The notes under the pieces: model-generated
Database searches by the model: none
The model's input: the letters and a program-made list of their open reading frames with translations, nothing else
Told to the model about the DNA's origin: nothing
Made by a program: the position numbers and the translations under genes
Assembly: GCA_964534315.1 (NCBI GenBank)
Contig: CAZHOV010000092.1
Span: 1-22,651 of the forward strand
Direction of reading: 5' to 3'
DNA length: 22,651 nucleotides
Origin: CAZHOV01 sp964534315
GTDB lineage: Bacteria > Bacteroidota > Bacteroidia > Chitinophagales > Saprospiraceae
Part shown: piece after piece, positions 8,355 to 17,458 of the stretch
Layout: every line of letters begins with the position of its first letter
Position numbering within the stretch: the stretch's first letter is position 1

Positions 8355-9509
8355 ATGAATCCTTTTTTCTCAACGATATTATCCATGCAGATCTCCTTTG
8401 ATCCCGGCACCATTACCCTCTTCGCCTTGATCGCTCAGGGTATATTCGCATCCATTTTGCTGATTTTCAAGCGAGAAAACAAAAGGGCCAATAAATATCT
8501 TGCCTTATTGATCTTTCTGCTATCCTTATGGCTTTGCGATGCCTTTTTTAGGGTAGCAGGTATTTACAATCAAAATCCAAATTTCTATTTCCTACCCATC
8601 TACTTTTCATTGGCCTTTGGGCCCCTTATTTATTTTTACACCAAAGTGCTTACTCTACCCGCTTTGCAATTTAAATGGCGCGATGTGGCGCATTTTATTC
8701 CGGCCTTACTGCAATTCTTCTTTTACCTTTACCTGCAAATTCGAGGATATCAATACAGAAGGGCATTCTGGTACAATATTCACTACCCCTACACTTATGA
8801 TTTGGAGTTGATCTTGAGTTTTACTTCTATCCTGATCTATCTCATCCTGAGTCTTAGATTGATCATGCAGTATAAGCGAAAAATCGAGAATTACTTTTCC
8901 AGTCTGCACCGAATCGCGCTAACCTGGCTGGGAAGCCTCCACGTAGCCTTATCTTTGCTGGCGCTGTTCTGGTTATTAGAATCTTTTGCCCGATTAATCT
9001 GGGACTACTACCCCATTACTCCCCTATCTTCCATTACGATCGGCTTTACCATCATTTTTTTAGCGGCCGGCGGGATGATCCAGAAAGATCTGAGCAGCGT
9101 TGCAGAAGCTTTAAAATCAACCACAGCAGATCAAGAGAAGGAAAATAAGAACACATCCATTGACCGGGAGCTGCTGAAACAACTTCAAAGACTTATGACG
9201 CAAAAGGAACTCTTCCTTAATCAAGAACTCACCCTAAAAGAATTTGCCACAGCTGTGGGAATGCCATCCAGAGAGGTATCCAGAACCATTAACAAGGGAT
9301 TGGATATTTCATTTATCGACTTCGTCAACCAATACCGTATAGAGCGAGTTAAAACCTTGATAGCCGATCCGGCATATAGCCATCTGAGTTTATTGGGGAT
9401 CGCTCTGGAAAGTGGATTCAATTCCAAATCGACATTCAACCGGGTATTCAAAAAAATGGTCGGAAAAAGCCCATCGGAGTATCAAAAAGAGCATCAAAAC
9501 GCGAATTGA
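8355..9509 (+). CDS. AraC-family regulator with multi-helix membrane N-terminus
   Basis: The 384-aa product has about seven hydrophobic helices in residues ~10-245 (e.g. ITLFALIAQGIFASILLIF, LALLIFLLSLWLCDAFF, IYFSLAFGPLIYFY, FIPALLQFFFYLYLQ, LILSFTSILIYLILSLRLI, LLALFWLLESFARLIW, ITIGFTIIFLAAGGMI). A linker and a C-terminal AraC/XylS DNA-binding domain follow (~residues 270-382): LTLKEFATAVGMPSREVSRTIN as the first helix-turn-helix and LLGIALESGFNSKSTFNRVF plus KKMVGKSPSEYQ as the second. This is the membrane-anchored one-component regulator type common in Bacteroidota. I chose ATG 8355 over GTG 8349 because AGGGGG at 8344-8349 then sits 5 nt before it, an unusually good ribosome-binding site for this window. 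The ligand is unknown; the flanking amylase and serine hydrolase genes are possible targets. Confidence 0.9.
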   Translation: MNPFFSTILSMQISFDPGTITLFALIAQGIFASILLIFKRENKRANKYLALLIFLLSLWLCDAFFRVAGIYNQNPNFYFLPIYFSLAFGPLIYFYTKVLTLPALQFKWRDVAHFIPALLQFFFYLYLQIRGYQYRRAFWYNIHYPYTYDLELILSFTSILIYLILSLRLIMQYKRKIENYFSSLHRIALTWLGSLHVALSLLALFWLLESFARLIWDYYPITPLSSITIGFTIIFLAAGGMIQKDLSSVAEALKSTTADQEKENKNTSIDRELLKQLQRLMTQKELFLNQELTLKEFATAVGMPSREVSRTINKGLDISFIDFVNQYRIERVKTLIADPAYSHLSLLGIALESGFNSKSTFNRVFKKMVGKSPSEYQKEHQNAN

Positions 9510-9596
9510 GCCCCCTCAAAACATGAATTGAGACGTTTGATGATCCCAAAAAAGTGATGTTTGCGACATTATTAATCTCAATCAATTTTCTTTATC

Positions 9597-10661
9597 ATGC
9601 AAACATTATTTTTTATACCACTTTTCATTTTTGGTTTTTTCTTTTATGGCAGCGCAAATTTTACAGACTCCACTAAAGTGAAATCCGTTGTAGAAAGTTA
9701 CGTTGAACTAAATGGCTTCTCCGGCACCATCTTAGTTGCCAAAGAAGGTAAACCGATCTTTCATCAGTCTTATGGCCTCGCCTATCGGTATAACCCCGAT
9801 ACTATTAAGAATGACTACCACTACTCTATTGCTTCGATCACCAAATTATTTACCAGTATCCGTATCTTGCAGTTGGTAGAAGCGCAAAAGATCGATTTAA
9901 ACAATGCTGTAACCGATTATTTACCGGAGTTTAAGTCGATGATCCCGGAAGAATTAAGTATTCATCATTTATTACTGCACATCTCCGGGTTGCCTGAAGA
10001 AAAAGATAAGGTGTACCGACATCCTTTATCTCCGGACGACCTGGTAACACAAACACTAAAAAATAATAAGGGCTCAGCATTCAATAGCTTCAACTACAAT
10101 AATATGGATTATATGGTTTTGGGACTATTGATCGAAAAAGTGAGTGGTAACACCTGGCAGGAAAATATGACCGATCATATTCTTAAGCCTTTGAATTTGC
10201 AAAACACGGGTTTCCTCGAATATGGCTATTATCCCAAAAACTTTGCCTACAGCTATAGCCAGAAAGGAAAAAAATTGAGTCAGGACCCCCTATTTTACAT
10301 TGAAAATTTCTACGCTGCCGGAAATATGTATTCGACTACGAAGGACTTACTTACTCTTGATCAGGCGTTATATACCGATCAGCTTTTAAATCGAGAAAGC
10401 AGAAAAATGCTTGCTAAATCCTATCCCGAATATAATTACACCGGTTATAGCGTTTGGAATTATAACTATCCTTTTGTCGCTTCTCAGCCTACCATTATGG
10501 AGCGACGGGGCAGGATACTAGGAGCAAATGTAGTACTGGTCCGGCTGATAGACCAAAATTACACCATTATCATCCTAAGCAATGATGATCGCTTTAATCC
10601 GGATTCTTTCGGAGATGAAAATAATCTTCGGGAAATACTAATCCGGTCATTATACAATTAA
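9597..10661 (+). CDS. Beta-lactamase-fold serine hydrolase (class C / PBP-like)
   Basis: A 354-aa exported hydrolase of the beta-lactamase/esterase/D-Ala-D-Ala carboxypeptidase superfamily (PF00144). The signal peptide covers residues ~1-20. The Ser-x-x-Lys motif is Ser80-Ile-Thr-Lys83 in YSIASITKLFTS; HLLLHISGLP (~124-133) is the typical following block; the Tyr-x-Asn motif is Tyr167-Asn-Asn169 in FNYNNMDYMVLG. The third motif, usually H/K-x-G, is hard to place; the best candidate is RRGRILGAN near residue 302. This points to an esterase or peptidase rather than a true beta-lactamase. It follows the regulator gene by 87 nt and precedes the DUF6090 gene by 14 nt, so it probably forms an operon with the latter. 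Confidence 0.85.
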   Translation: MQTLFFIPLFIFGFFFYGSANFTDSTKVKSVVESYVELNGFSGTILVAKEGKPIFHQSYGLAYRYNPDTIKNDYHYSIASITKLFTSIRILQLVEAQKIDLNNAVTDYLPEFKSMIPEELSIHHLLLHISGLPEEKDKVYRHPLSPDDLVTQTLKNNKGSAFNSFNYNNMDYMVLGLLIEKVSGNTWQENMTDHILKPLNLQNTGFLEYGYYPKNFAYSYSQKGKKLSQDPLFYIENFYAAGNMYSTTKDLLTLDQALYTDQLLNRESRKMLAKSYPEYNYTGYSVWNYNYPFVASQPTIMERRGRILGANVVLVRLIDQNYTIIILSNDDRFNPDSFGDENNLREILIRSLYN

Positions 10662-10675
10662 AAAATGTAATTGCC

Positions 10676-11434
10676 TTGAAAATACTGAGAAAAGACAGGG
10701 AACGCGCACTAAAAAGGAAAGAATTTTTTCAATATCTAAAGTATTCGTTTGGGGAAGTTCTGATCGTTGTTTTGGGAATCTTAATTGCCATACAGCTTAA
10801 TAATTGGAATGAACAAGCCAAGAATAAGCAAAACATTTTGGTTTATTTTCAAAAAATAAAAGATGAAATTGAATCCGTGTCTCCTTTAATTTCCATAAAC
10901 TCTGATTTTACAAAAGATTCCATTATTAATTCCCTTAAGACAGCACGGAAAATAGTTCGTTTTAATCAAACAGACTCGCTGTCTATTCTTTTTAGAAAGA
11001 TCACCTGGCTTACCGAATCCGAATCTCTGACCTTTCAGTTTCCCGTTTTGGACGAATTCTCGAATAAGGGGTATTTATCTGCGATCGACGATAACAAATT
11101 AAATGAACTATTCCTTTTATTCAAGTATGCCAGAGAGCAGAGCAACGTTACGGATGAGCTTACCCGGGCATATCAGGTTAATCTGATCAAACCGTATTTA
11201 TCAAAACACGTTCGGTACAGCGATATTGATCTTTTCCAAAGAACAGATCAACCGATTCAGTCTGCTCAGCAGGACTATTTAACCCCTCTTCTGGGGAATC
11301 TGGAATTTGAAAATTTGATCAGTATTTACATCGGTCATCTACATTCAAGCGCCCTCAGTTTTGACCAATTGGTTCATCATTTAAAGCAGATCAATCAACG
11401 CATTGACGAGTTAGAGCAGAAGTGGAGTAAGTAA
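10676..11434 (+). CDS. DUF6090 single-pass membrane protein
   Basis: The 252-aa product has the DUF6090 layout: a basic head (KILRKDRERALKRKEFFQYL), one transmembrane helix (YSFGEVLIVVLGILIAIQL, ~residues 28-46) ending in NNWNE, then a long mostly helical periplasmic or cytoplasmic part. The start is a TTG at 10676; no ATG upstream gives a usable frame, and the head length fits the family, so I accept TTG. It lies 14 nt after the serine hydrolase gene. Function unknown; the family often occurs as clusters of paralogues in Bacteroidota, but only one copy is seen here. Confidence 0.85.
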   Translation: MKILRKDRERALKRKEFFQYLKYSFGEVLIVVLGILIAIQLNNWNEQAKNKQNILVYFQKIKDEIESVSPLISINSDFTKDSIINSLKTARKIVRFNQTDSLSILFRKITWLTESESLTFQFPVLDEFSNKGYLSAIDDNKLNELFLLFKYAREQSNVTDELTRAYQVNLIKPYLSKHVRYSDIDLFQRTDQPIQSAQQDYLTPLLGNLEFENLISIYIGHLHSSALSFDQLVHHLKQINQRIDELEQKWSK

Positions 11435-11526
11435 GAGAAAGTGGATCAAAACAACTTTGGCATTTAAAGACACCCAACTTTCTTCTTTTAAAGAACTTTA
11501 TACTTTAAAAAATCTTGGGTGAGGGT

Positions 11527-11553
11527 GTCTCATAAGTCTATGAGACCTCTTCT
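11527..11553 (+). terminator. Rho-independent-like terminator after the DUF6090 gene
   Basis: A perfect 8-bp stem, GTCTCATA-AGTC-TATGAGAC (11527-11546), is followed by CTCTTCTTTT. An outer pairing of CACCCAA (11471-11477) with TTGGGTG (11515-11521) stacks just upstream. A degenerate relative, CATAAGTCTTTTGAGAC, lies at 2308-2324 after the T9SS cargo gene. Confidence 0.6.
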
Positions 11554-11571
11554 TTTAAAATAGACGAATTT

Positions 11572-11602
11572 TTTGTTGATAAAACATAAAAATCTATTTA
11601 CA
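11572..11602 (+). promoter_or_regulatory. Possible Bacteroidetes promoter for the DUF6567 gene
   Basis: TTTG (11572-11575), a 19-nt spacer, then TATTTACA (11595-11602), 24 nt before the ATG. The spacing fits the TTTG-N19..21-TAnnTTTG pattern, but the -7 element matches only in part. The identical TATTTACAT occurs before the first gene at 180-188. Confidence 0.3.
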
Positions 11603-11626
11603 TTAGGCAAAATTTAAATAGAAAAT

Positions 11627-11997
11627 ATGAAAAACATCAAGATCATGCTGGCTATACTATCGGTAGCCTTTTTAACAACTTCGTGCGGGTTCAACTATGC
11701 GATCATTGAGAACCAAAATCAAAATTCTACGCAAGTTCACCTCAGGAGTGACAATTACACCATCGTTGACCGGGTTTCCGGAAGTGCGGATGTTACCTAC
11801 ATCCTGTTTTTTGGGGGATCAACAAAAAGCAGTTATTTGCCAATGCTTATGCCAACATGGTTGAATCAGCCAACCTCGACTCCGGTGCTAAAGCCCTGAT
11901 CAATATTGTAACCGAAGAGCATGTAGGCGGAGTACCTCCATTTTACAGCAAACGAACAGTGACCGTCAGCGCCCACGTGATTGAGTTTAATAAGTAA
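11627..11997 (+). pseudogene. DUF6567 lipoprotein, frameshifted in an A-run
   Basis: The first frame (11627-11899) starts with a lipoprotein signal, MKNIKIMLAILSVAFLTTSC (Cys20), then QVHLRSDNYTIVDRVSGSADVTYILFFGGST, and then turns to nonsense. Another frame continues the protein from ~11824: KKQLFANAYANMVESANL, KALINIVTEEHVGG, and the family ending VTVSAHVIEFNK before TAA at 11995-11997. Together they make a typical ~123-aa DUF6567 lipoprotein. The break falls in the A5 run at 11824-11828; a sixth A would restore one frame. DUF6567 has no known function to me. Either a real single-base deletion or an assembly error. Confidence 0.75.
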
Positions 11998-12301
11998 TAT
12001 CCCGAAAGAGAAGCTTAACTAAGGTTTTGTTAAAGCACTGGAATAAAAAACTACCCCGTAAAATTTGTTTAGTTCAAATAAGACTTGGTAGAGGGTAATT
12101 ATTTTTCCTTTTCTTCAAAGTTAACGGAGCTCCCAATGACACTCCATCCAGGAAGCTCATCCCTTCAAGAAGCTTGGATGGAGTGTCGTCTATTGGTTTA
12201 ACCCCAATTTCTTGGTTGTAGAAGTTAAATTTTTATATTAAAATTACAGAGATTTAACTAGCTGTAATGAATACGCTATCTCATAGCTGAAAAATAATAA
12301 C
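11998..12301. other. 304-nt intergenic region with a strong hairpin
   Basis: The main structure is a 12-13-bp perfect stem, GACACTCCATCCA / TGGATGGAGTGTC (12138-12150 with 12175-12187). It can be extended by an inner AAGCT / AGCTT pairing across a 3-nt bulge. It could terminate the DUF6567 transcript or lie in the leader of the sugar dehydrogenase gene. No T-run follows directly. A weaker CTACC/GGTAG pairing precedes a T-rich TTTTTCCTTTTC stretch near 12110. No gene is visible. Confidence 0.45.
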
Positions 12302-14864
12302 ATGCTTACCAATAAGACTAAACATTTCACGCTAATCATATTTAGTATCTTCGTTCTAGGTTTTTCATTTGTTCAGACCTTAGATTATGGACTAGATAAG
12401 GCTTCTCCTATTGCCCCTTACCTAAATGATCAATTTCAACGTAGCAGCCCTTTATGGAAAGTGAAACAGGCCTATCCGAATTTACAATTTGAATATTCGG
12501 TGCGTATGGATGATATGCCGGGGAGTAATTTTTTTGTGGTTACTCAAAAAGAAGGAATGCTTTGGTTGGTGGATAAAGATAAAACCACCACGGAAAAAAA
12601 GCTTTTTTTGGATATCAGCGCTCAGGTACTAAATGTCGATGAAGCCGGTCTTCAGGATTTTGCTTTTCACCCTGAATACGGCAATCCGGATTCAGAAAAC
12701 AAACGTACGATCTTCGTCAATTATAATTATTTGCCTCCTGGTTTAGACAACCCCAACAATTATAGCCTTCAACGTCTCTCCAAATTTCAAGTTTCTGACA
12801 ACCATGATTTCATTGATCCGGATTCAGAAGAAATATTAATCCAACATTTTGATCGAAATCCATGGCATAATGGAGGCGAATTACTTTTTGATAAATATGG
12901 CTATCTGATTATGAGTTGGGGGGATGAAGGTGGTGTCAATGGGCAATTTGGCAACGGTCAATTACTTAATAATCGACTTTTTGGCGGAATTATTAGAATA
13001 GATGTAGATAAAGATCCGACCCGCAGCCATCCGATTCGACGATTTCCCAAACCCGCCCCTGAGCACCCGGAAGAATGGCCTGAGGACCTGAATCAAGGTT
13101 ACTTTATCCCTAACGACAATCCCTTCGTAAGTGAAACAGAGGACTGGTTGGAGGAATATTTTGTTTTGGGGTTAAGAAACCCGCACACCGTTTTTTATGA
13201 TTCCTTAGAAGATGAATATTGGGTAGCAGATGTTGGCCAAAATGCGATGGAAGAGATCAATGTGATGACCAAAGGAGCTAATGGTCAGTGGCCTTACAAA
13301 GAAGCATCCTTAAATGGTCCATTTCCCAAACCTTCGACTGTCCACGGTATAGAAACTCCTCCATTCTATGAATACCCAAGATCTGAAGGTCAATCCGTTA
13401 TCGGAGGCTTGATTTATAGAGGCTCAAAATATCCGGCTTTAGAAAATAAGTATTTGTTCGGAGATTTTATGACCAAAAATGTCTGGGCTTTAAATCCGGA
13501 AAATGGCGCAGTAGAATACCTGACTAACACGTCTTCTAATGGAAATATCGGCGGGTTTACTTCCTTCTTTTCAGATGATGAAGGAGAAATCTATTTGGTG
13601 CAGTTAAATTTACCGGGAAATATCTTCACCTTAGCTCCCCCGGAAAATGATTCCATAGCCCCAAAATATCTATCTCAACTTGGAGCTTTTAAAGATCTTA
13701 CCACTCTCGAACCTGTCGATGGTTTTATCCCCTATGATTTAAATGCCAAACTATATTCAGATCGAGCCTTGAAACATCGGTGGATAGCCATTCCCAATGA
13801 TGGAGTTCATGACAGCCTTTCTGAAAAAATTATTTACAGTGCGGAAGATGAGTGGCAATTCCCCGCAGGAACGGTCATTATCAAACATTTTGAACTGCCG
13901 GTCGACAAAACGAATCCTGCTGTTACCAAAAAGATTCATCGTCGTGACAGAAGACCAGAAAGTTTATGGGGTTACGTATAGATGGAATCAAGATAAAACA
14001 GATGCCGTTCTACTCACAACTGCTGAACAAAGAGTGTTTTCCGTGAAGGAAATAGATGGCTCCATGACTACTCAAATCTGGGATTTCCCAAGTAGAGCTC
14101 AATGCATGACCTGCCATAATTCGAATGCCGGATGGGTGTTAGGATTGAAATCACATGCCCTCAACAAAAATTTGAATTACCCTCAAACCGGAGTTATGGA
14201 TAATCAACTCCGGGCCTGGAATCACATTAACCTTTTCTCTGAAAAGGTTTCCGAAACCGCTATTGCAGAACTGGATAAATCAGCGTCTCTTGATGATGCA
14301 GAGGCCAGCCTGGAGCTCAAAGTGCGTTCCTATCTGGATATCAATTGCTCCTTCTGCCACCGGCCCGATGGAGTGGAAGCTAATTTCGACGCCAGATTAA
14401 AAATCCCCCTTGACAAACAAAAAATCGTTAATGCTCCAACTACGGGAAGAAACTCCCAAATTGATGGCACCATTGTCCTTCCAGGGGACACCCTCAATTC
14501 GGAAATGTTTCTGAGAGTCCATAAAAACTGGGAAGGTCAAATGCCCCCGGTAGGAAGGAATACGGTTGATCATAAATTCGTAGCTACCCTGAAAGCATGG
14601 ATCATGAGCCTGGAAGAAAGAAAGTTTGAAAATATGGTGGTCTACCCCAACCCCACCCGCGGAAATATTATTGTTGATTTCGGCTCTACCGACTTAACAG
14701 GTACCTGCGAAATTTTTAGCATATCCGGAAAACTAGTAAAAACTATGGATATCGATAATAAGAGGCGAATTGAATTCATGCTCGACGGACCAAAAGGCAT
14801 GTATATTTTAAGAATAAAAAATACCAATGGCGAAAAATCAATCCAAAAGGTGGTAAAACTGTAG
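12302..14864 (+). pseudogene. Secreted PQQ-type sugar dehydrogenase / di-heme cytochrome fusion with T9SS tail, frameshifted
   Basis: The N-terminal half (12302 to ~13930) is a glucose/sorbosone dehydrogenase-like six-bladed propeller: signal peptide ~1-26, NPWHNGGELLFDKYGYL (His189), SWGDEGG, FVLGLRNPHTVFYD and WVADVGQNAMEEIN. The protein continues one base on (+1) from ~13932: KRFIVVTEDQKVYGVTYRWN. It then has two CXXCH c-type heme sites, CMTCH (14103-14117) and CSFCH (14346-14360), and a possible Met ligand in GQMPPVGRN. The last ~75 residues are a T9SS sorting domain (VVYPNPTRGNIIVDF to KSIQKVVKL). The break is in the A5 run at about 13928-13932; four A's would give one frame of ~850 aa. 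The cytochrome part resembles the TIGR03806 (HNE_0200) family. Inferred role: sugar or alcohol oxidation passing electrons to heme at the cell surface. Confidence 0.8.
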
Positions 14865-15020
14865 GGTACCCCCACTCCTATTGAAATTTACCTTAAAAAA
14901 CTGGAAGGTCCTTACGGAGTATGTAGCAAGATTAAATGTAAAATATTTTTCCAAAGCGACTATTTAAAATGGCTTTTGTCCTTTAATAGAATCCATAAAT
15001 AAACCATTTAATTTTCGCCT

Positions 15021-15506
15021 ATGAGTACTTCTTCGGTTCCTACTCCTGACAGTAAAGCAATCACAGAAAAAAAGACCTTCAGCAGAACAACCGTTGTTCG
15101 CACTGAAATCAGTGCCGCCCCTGCGATCATCTGGAAATTATTAACCAATGCTTCGGATTATCCCAGGTGGAACTCCACCATTGTGTCCATCGAGGGAGAG
15201 ATCCAAAAAGATGCAAAGATCAAATTAAAAAGCACCCTGGATACCAATCGAACCTTCAAATTAAAAGTCTCCACATTTGAGCCTGAAAAGCAACTGGCCT
15301 GGGGTGATGGCCTCGGAAAAAGAACATACACCCTGGAACCCAAAGATGACGGAAATACTCGTTTCACCATGCATGAAAAAATTGGCGGATTGATGTTCCC
15401 TTTATTTGCCAGCAAAATACCTTCTTTCGACGAGTTGTTCGAGCAATTTGCAGCTGATCTGAAAAAGAAAGCGGAGCGTATGCAAAAGGAAGCTGCTCAT
15501 CAATGA
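15021..15506 (+). CDS. SRPBCC / polyketide cyclase-like protein
   Basis: A 161-aa cytosolic protein with no signal peptide. Residues ~22-150 have the START/SRPBCC (PF10604) pattern: VVRTEISAAPAIIWKLLTNASDYPRWNSTI is the classic opening, with strand, helix and the 'W' loop, followed by strands IKLKSTL, FKLKVSTFEPEKQLAWGDG, RTYTLEPKDDGNTRFTMHE and a long C-terminal helix, FDELFEQFAADLKKKAERM. The hydrophobic pocket binds unknown small molecules; in many bacteria such proteins have no assigned role. A promoter would lie in the 156-nt gap upstream, but I cannot place one with confidence. Confidence 0.85.
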   Translation: MSTSSVPTPDSKAITEKKTFSRTTVVRTEISAAPAIIWKLLTNASDYPRWNSTIVSIEGEIQKDAKIKLKSTLDTNRTFKLKVSTFEPEKQLAWGDGLGKRTYTLEPKDDGNTRFTMHEKIGGLMFPLFASKIPSFDELFEQFAADLKKKAERMQKEAAHQ

Positions 15507-15581
15507 GTAAATGAATCGAGATGCCCGATTTTCTCTTTGGAAATCAGTGCTCAATTATAGATATTGAGGATAAAAAAGAAA

Positions 15582-17090
15582 ATGAACCCTATCTCTACTT
15601 TATGCTTCTTTTTATCCTTATTTATTTTTCTAGACCTCCAGGGACAAGCCATTTACTGGAACACCGGTTCCGGAGGTAATCCCTCCCGCAATGGGCAATC
15701 CTTTCAATGTGGCCCTGTTGACAATGAAACCCTTTGGGAGGAAGGACTCCCCTCAGTCATTGCTTTTCAGGCAAAAATGGACAGTAATGTGGTGGCAACT
15801 TCCCGGATTTTTGACCTTCAAAATACGCTTGACGGTACAGTTATCGTAGCACACGATATCCCCACAGGAGATACGCTTTGGACAACTCAACTCCCCATTG
15901 AATTTCCGGATACCGATTGGCGTAACCGGGTGACTGCAGCACGAGATGGGAAGATCTATGCCACCCGCTCAGGTAATACCAACGCTTCCTATTTATATGC
16001 CTTGGATGCCGCCGACGGCTCCATCCTTTGGGAATCTGAAGATTTAATTTCAGAAAGTAGTACGGAAAGTGCTTCCTTTGCTTCAAACGGAGATTTGATC
16101 ATTGGAAATAATGATAACATTGCCCGAGTCAACCACCTGGACGGCACTACTATTTGGAGTACCTCACGCACTTCCCCTACCAGTAACGGACAGGAAGTTG
16201 CCGTTTTTGGAGATCGGGGATACTACTGGGAAGCTAGTCCGCAAGGGCCTGAGATTAGCGTGATCGATCTGAACTCCGGAGCCTTTTTGTATTCCAGTCC
16301 GGGCATGCTTGGCCTCATCCAACAAGCTGCTCCATTTGTAGGGCCTGACGGAACGGTTTATGCACCGCGATTTCAAAACAACCCTATAACAGATTCCCTT
16401 TTCGCTTATGTGGATAATGGTTCTGAGTTCATCAAAAAATGGTCTATTCCTATCGCCTATGTTCCGTTTGCAACATTTGGGGTAGGCCCTGACGGCTCGG
16501 TATATAGCTATTCCAGAACGGGTAAGATCATTCGATTAGCACCGGAAACAGGTGCGGTAGTTGATAGCAGCGAAGTCGTTATCCTGGGGGAAGGTGCTCC
16601 CTCTCCCCGCATGGCTATTGATGCTAAAGGAAGGATCTTCGTCACCAAGGATGATGGCGCTGATAGTGAGCTGTATTCCTTCGATCCGGATCTGACAGTC
16701 CGCTGGTCCGACCCGATCCCAAACATAAATGTTGGAGGGCCTGCCTTGGGAGCCGATGGCACGTTGGTCGTTTGCGGAGTGGGTACTACAATGAGAGCTT
16801 ACCGGGGAGAAGGTTGCCCTATTACGGATTGGAAAGATCAGCTCGAGGCATTAGACTTAAGCATTTTTCCTAATCCTGCCAGCCAGCAGCTTCAGATAGA
16901 AGGCATCTTTAAAGAGGATTTGAGAGGTGAATTGCTGAACAACCTGGGCATATCCATCCATCAGTTTATAATACCACGGGAAGCTGAGCAGTATACGCTA
17001 AGTCTATCTAACCTGGTAACAGGTATCTATTATTTAAAATTGGAAGGGAAAAATAGAAGAGTAACCCGAAAGATCTTGATTCAACAGTAA
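15582..17090 (+). CDS. Secreted PQQ-like beta-propeller protein with T9SS sorting domain
   Basis: I start at ATG 15582 (502 aa) rather than TTG 15564 because the signal peptide, MNPISTLCFFLSLFIFLDLQ, then begins properly. The body is built of PQQ/quinoprotein-like blades: YLYALDAADGSILWESED, ARVNHLDGTTIWSTSR, EISVIDLNSGAFLYSS, DGTVYAPR, DGSVYSYSRTGKIIRLAPETGAV, ELYSFDPDLTVRWSD and ALGADGTLVVCGV. Residues ~425-502 are a T9SS type A sorting domain: LDLSIFPNPASQQLQIEG, then VTGIYYLKLEG and a basic end. There is no obvious PQQ-binding or catalytic set, so it is more likely a structural or binding propeller than a dehydrogenase. It lies 75 nt after the SRPBCC gene. Confidence 0.85.
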   Translation: MNPISTLCFFLSLFIFLDLQGQAIYWNTGSGGNPSRNGQSFQCGPVDNETLWEEGLPSVIAFQAKMDSNVVATSRIFDLQNTLDGTVIVAHDIPTGDTLWTTQLPIEFPDTDWRNRVTAARDGKIYATRSGNTNASYLYALDAADGSILWESEDLISESSTESASFASNGDLIIGNNDNIARVNHLDGTTIWSTSRTSPTSNGQEVAVFGDRGYYWEASPQGPEISVIDLNSGAFLYSSPGMLGLIQQAAPFVGPDGTVYAPRFQNNPITDSLFAYVDNGSEFIKKWSIPIAYVPFATFGVGPDGSVYSYSRTGKIIRLAPETGAVVDSSEVVILGEGAPSPRMAIDAKGRIFVTKDDGADSELYSFDPDLTVRWSDPIPNINVGGPALGADGTLVVCGVGTTMRAYRGEGCPITDWKDQLEALDLSIFPNPASQQLQIEGIFKEDLRGELLNNLGISIHQFIIPREAEQYTLSLSNLVTGIYYLKLEGKNRRVTRKILIQQ

Positions 17091-17116
17091 GGATGCTTTT
17101 TAAAAATTAAAATGAC

Positions 17117-17320
17117 ATGAAAACAGTACTCATCACCGGAGCAAACAAAGGCATTATAGTCAATTCAATTTGCCCCGGCTGGGTGCGTACCGACATGGGA
17201 GGGAGTTCGGCTAACCGATCGGTGGAAAAGGGTGCTGAAACTCCGGTATGGATGGCCTCTGACCCTGATTTCAATACCACTGGAAGGTTTTTTAGAGATA
17301 AACAGCAAATCAATTGGTAG
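17117..17320 (+). pseudogene. SDR-family oxidoreductase with internal deletion
   Basis: The 67-aa frame opens with the start of a short-chain dehydrogenase, KTVLITGANKGI (the TGxxxGxG cofactor motif cut after GI), then jumps directly to IVNSICPGWVRTDMGG and EKGAETPVWMAS, the C-terminal part after the catalytic Tyr-x-x-x-Lys. The intervening ~150-165 residues, including NNAG, the catalytic Ser and YxxxK, are absent. The frame is kept, so the deletion is a multiple of three, near 17154-17158. The stump cannot be an active SDR. Confidence 0.7.
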
Positions 17321-17458
17321 GAGGAAAATTGGAGAATAGGAAATTCATAAATCAGGAAAATGGGAAACTCGAAAAAGGAACAAGAAAAAAGGGAACTTCA
17401 ACTATTAACTCTTAAACCTTCAACAAAATAGCTCTTACGAACTTTTAAACGAATCATC

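Noticed and set aside
11820..11830. Programmed -1 frameshift in the DUF6567 gene
   Set aside because: The in-frame codons are ACA AAA AGC, not a canonical A-AAA-AAG slip site, and such a small lipoprotein family has no known recoding.
13797..13930. Separate start of the cytochrome gene at ATG 13797
   Set aside because: The first ~44 residues of that frame are out-of-frame reading of the dehydrogenase; real family sequence begins only at ~13932, so it is one broken gene.
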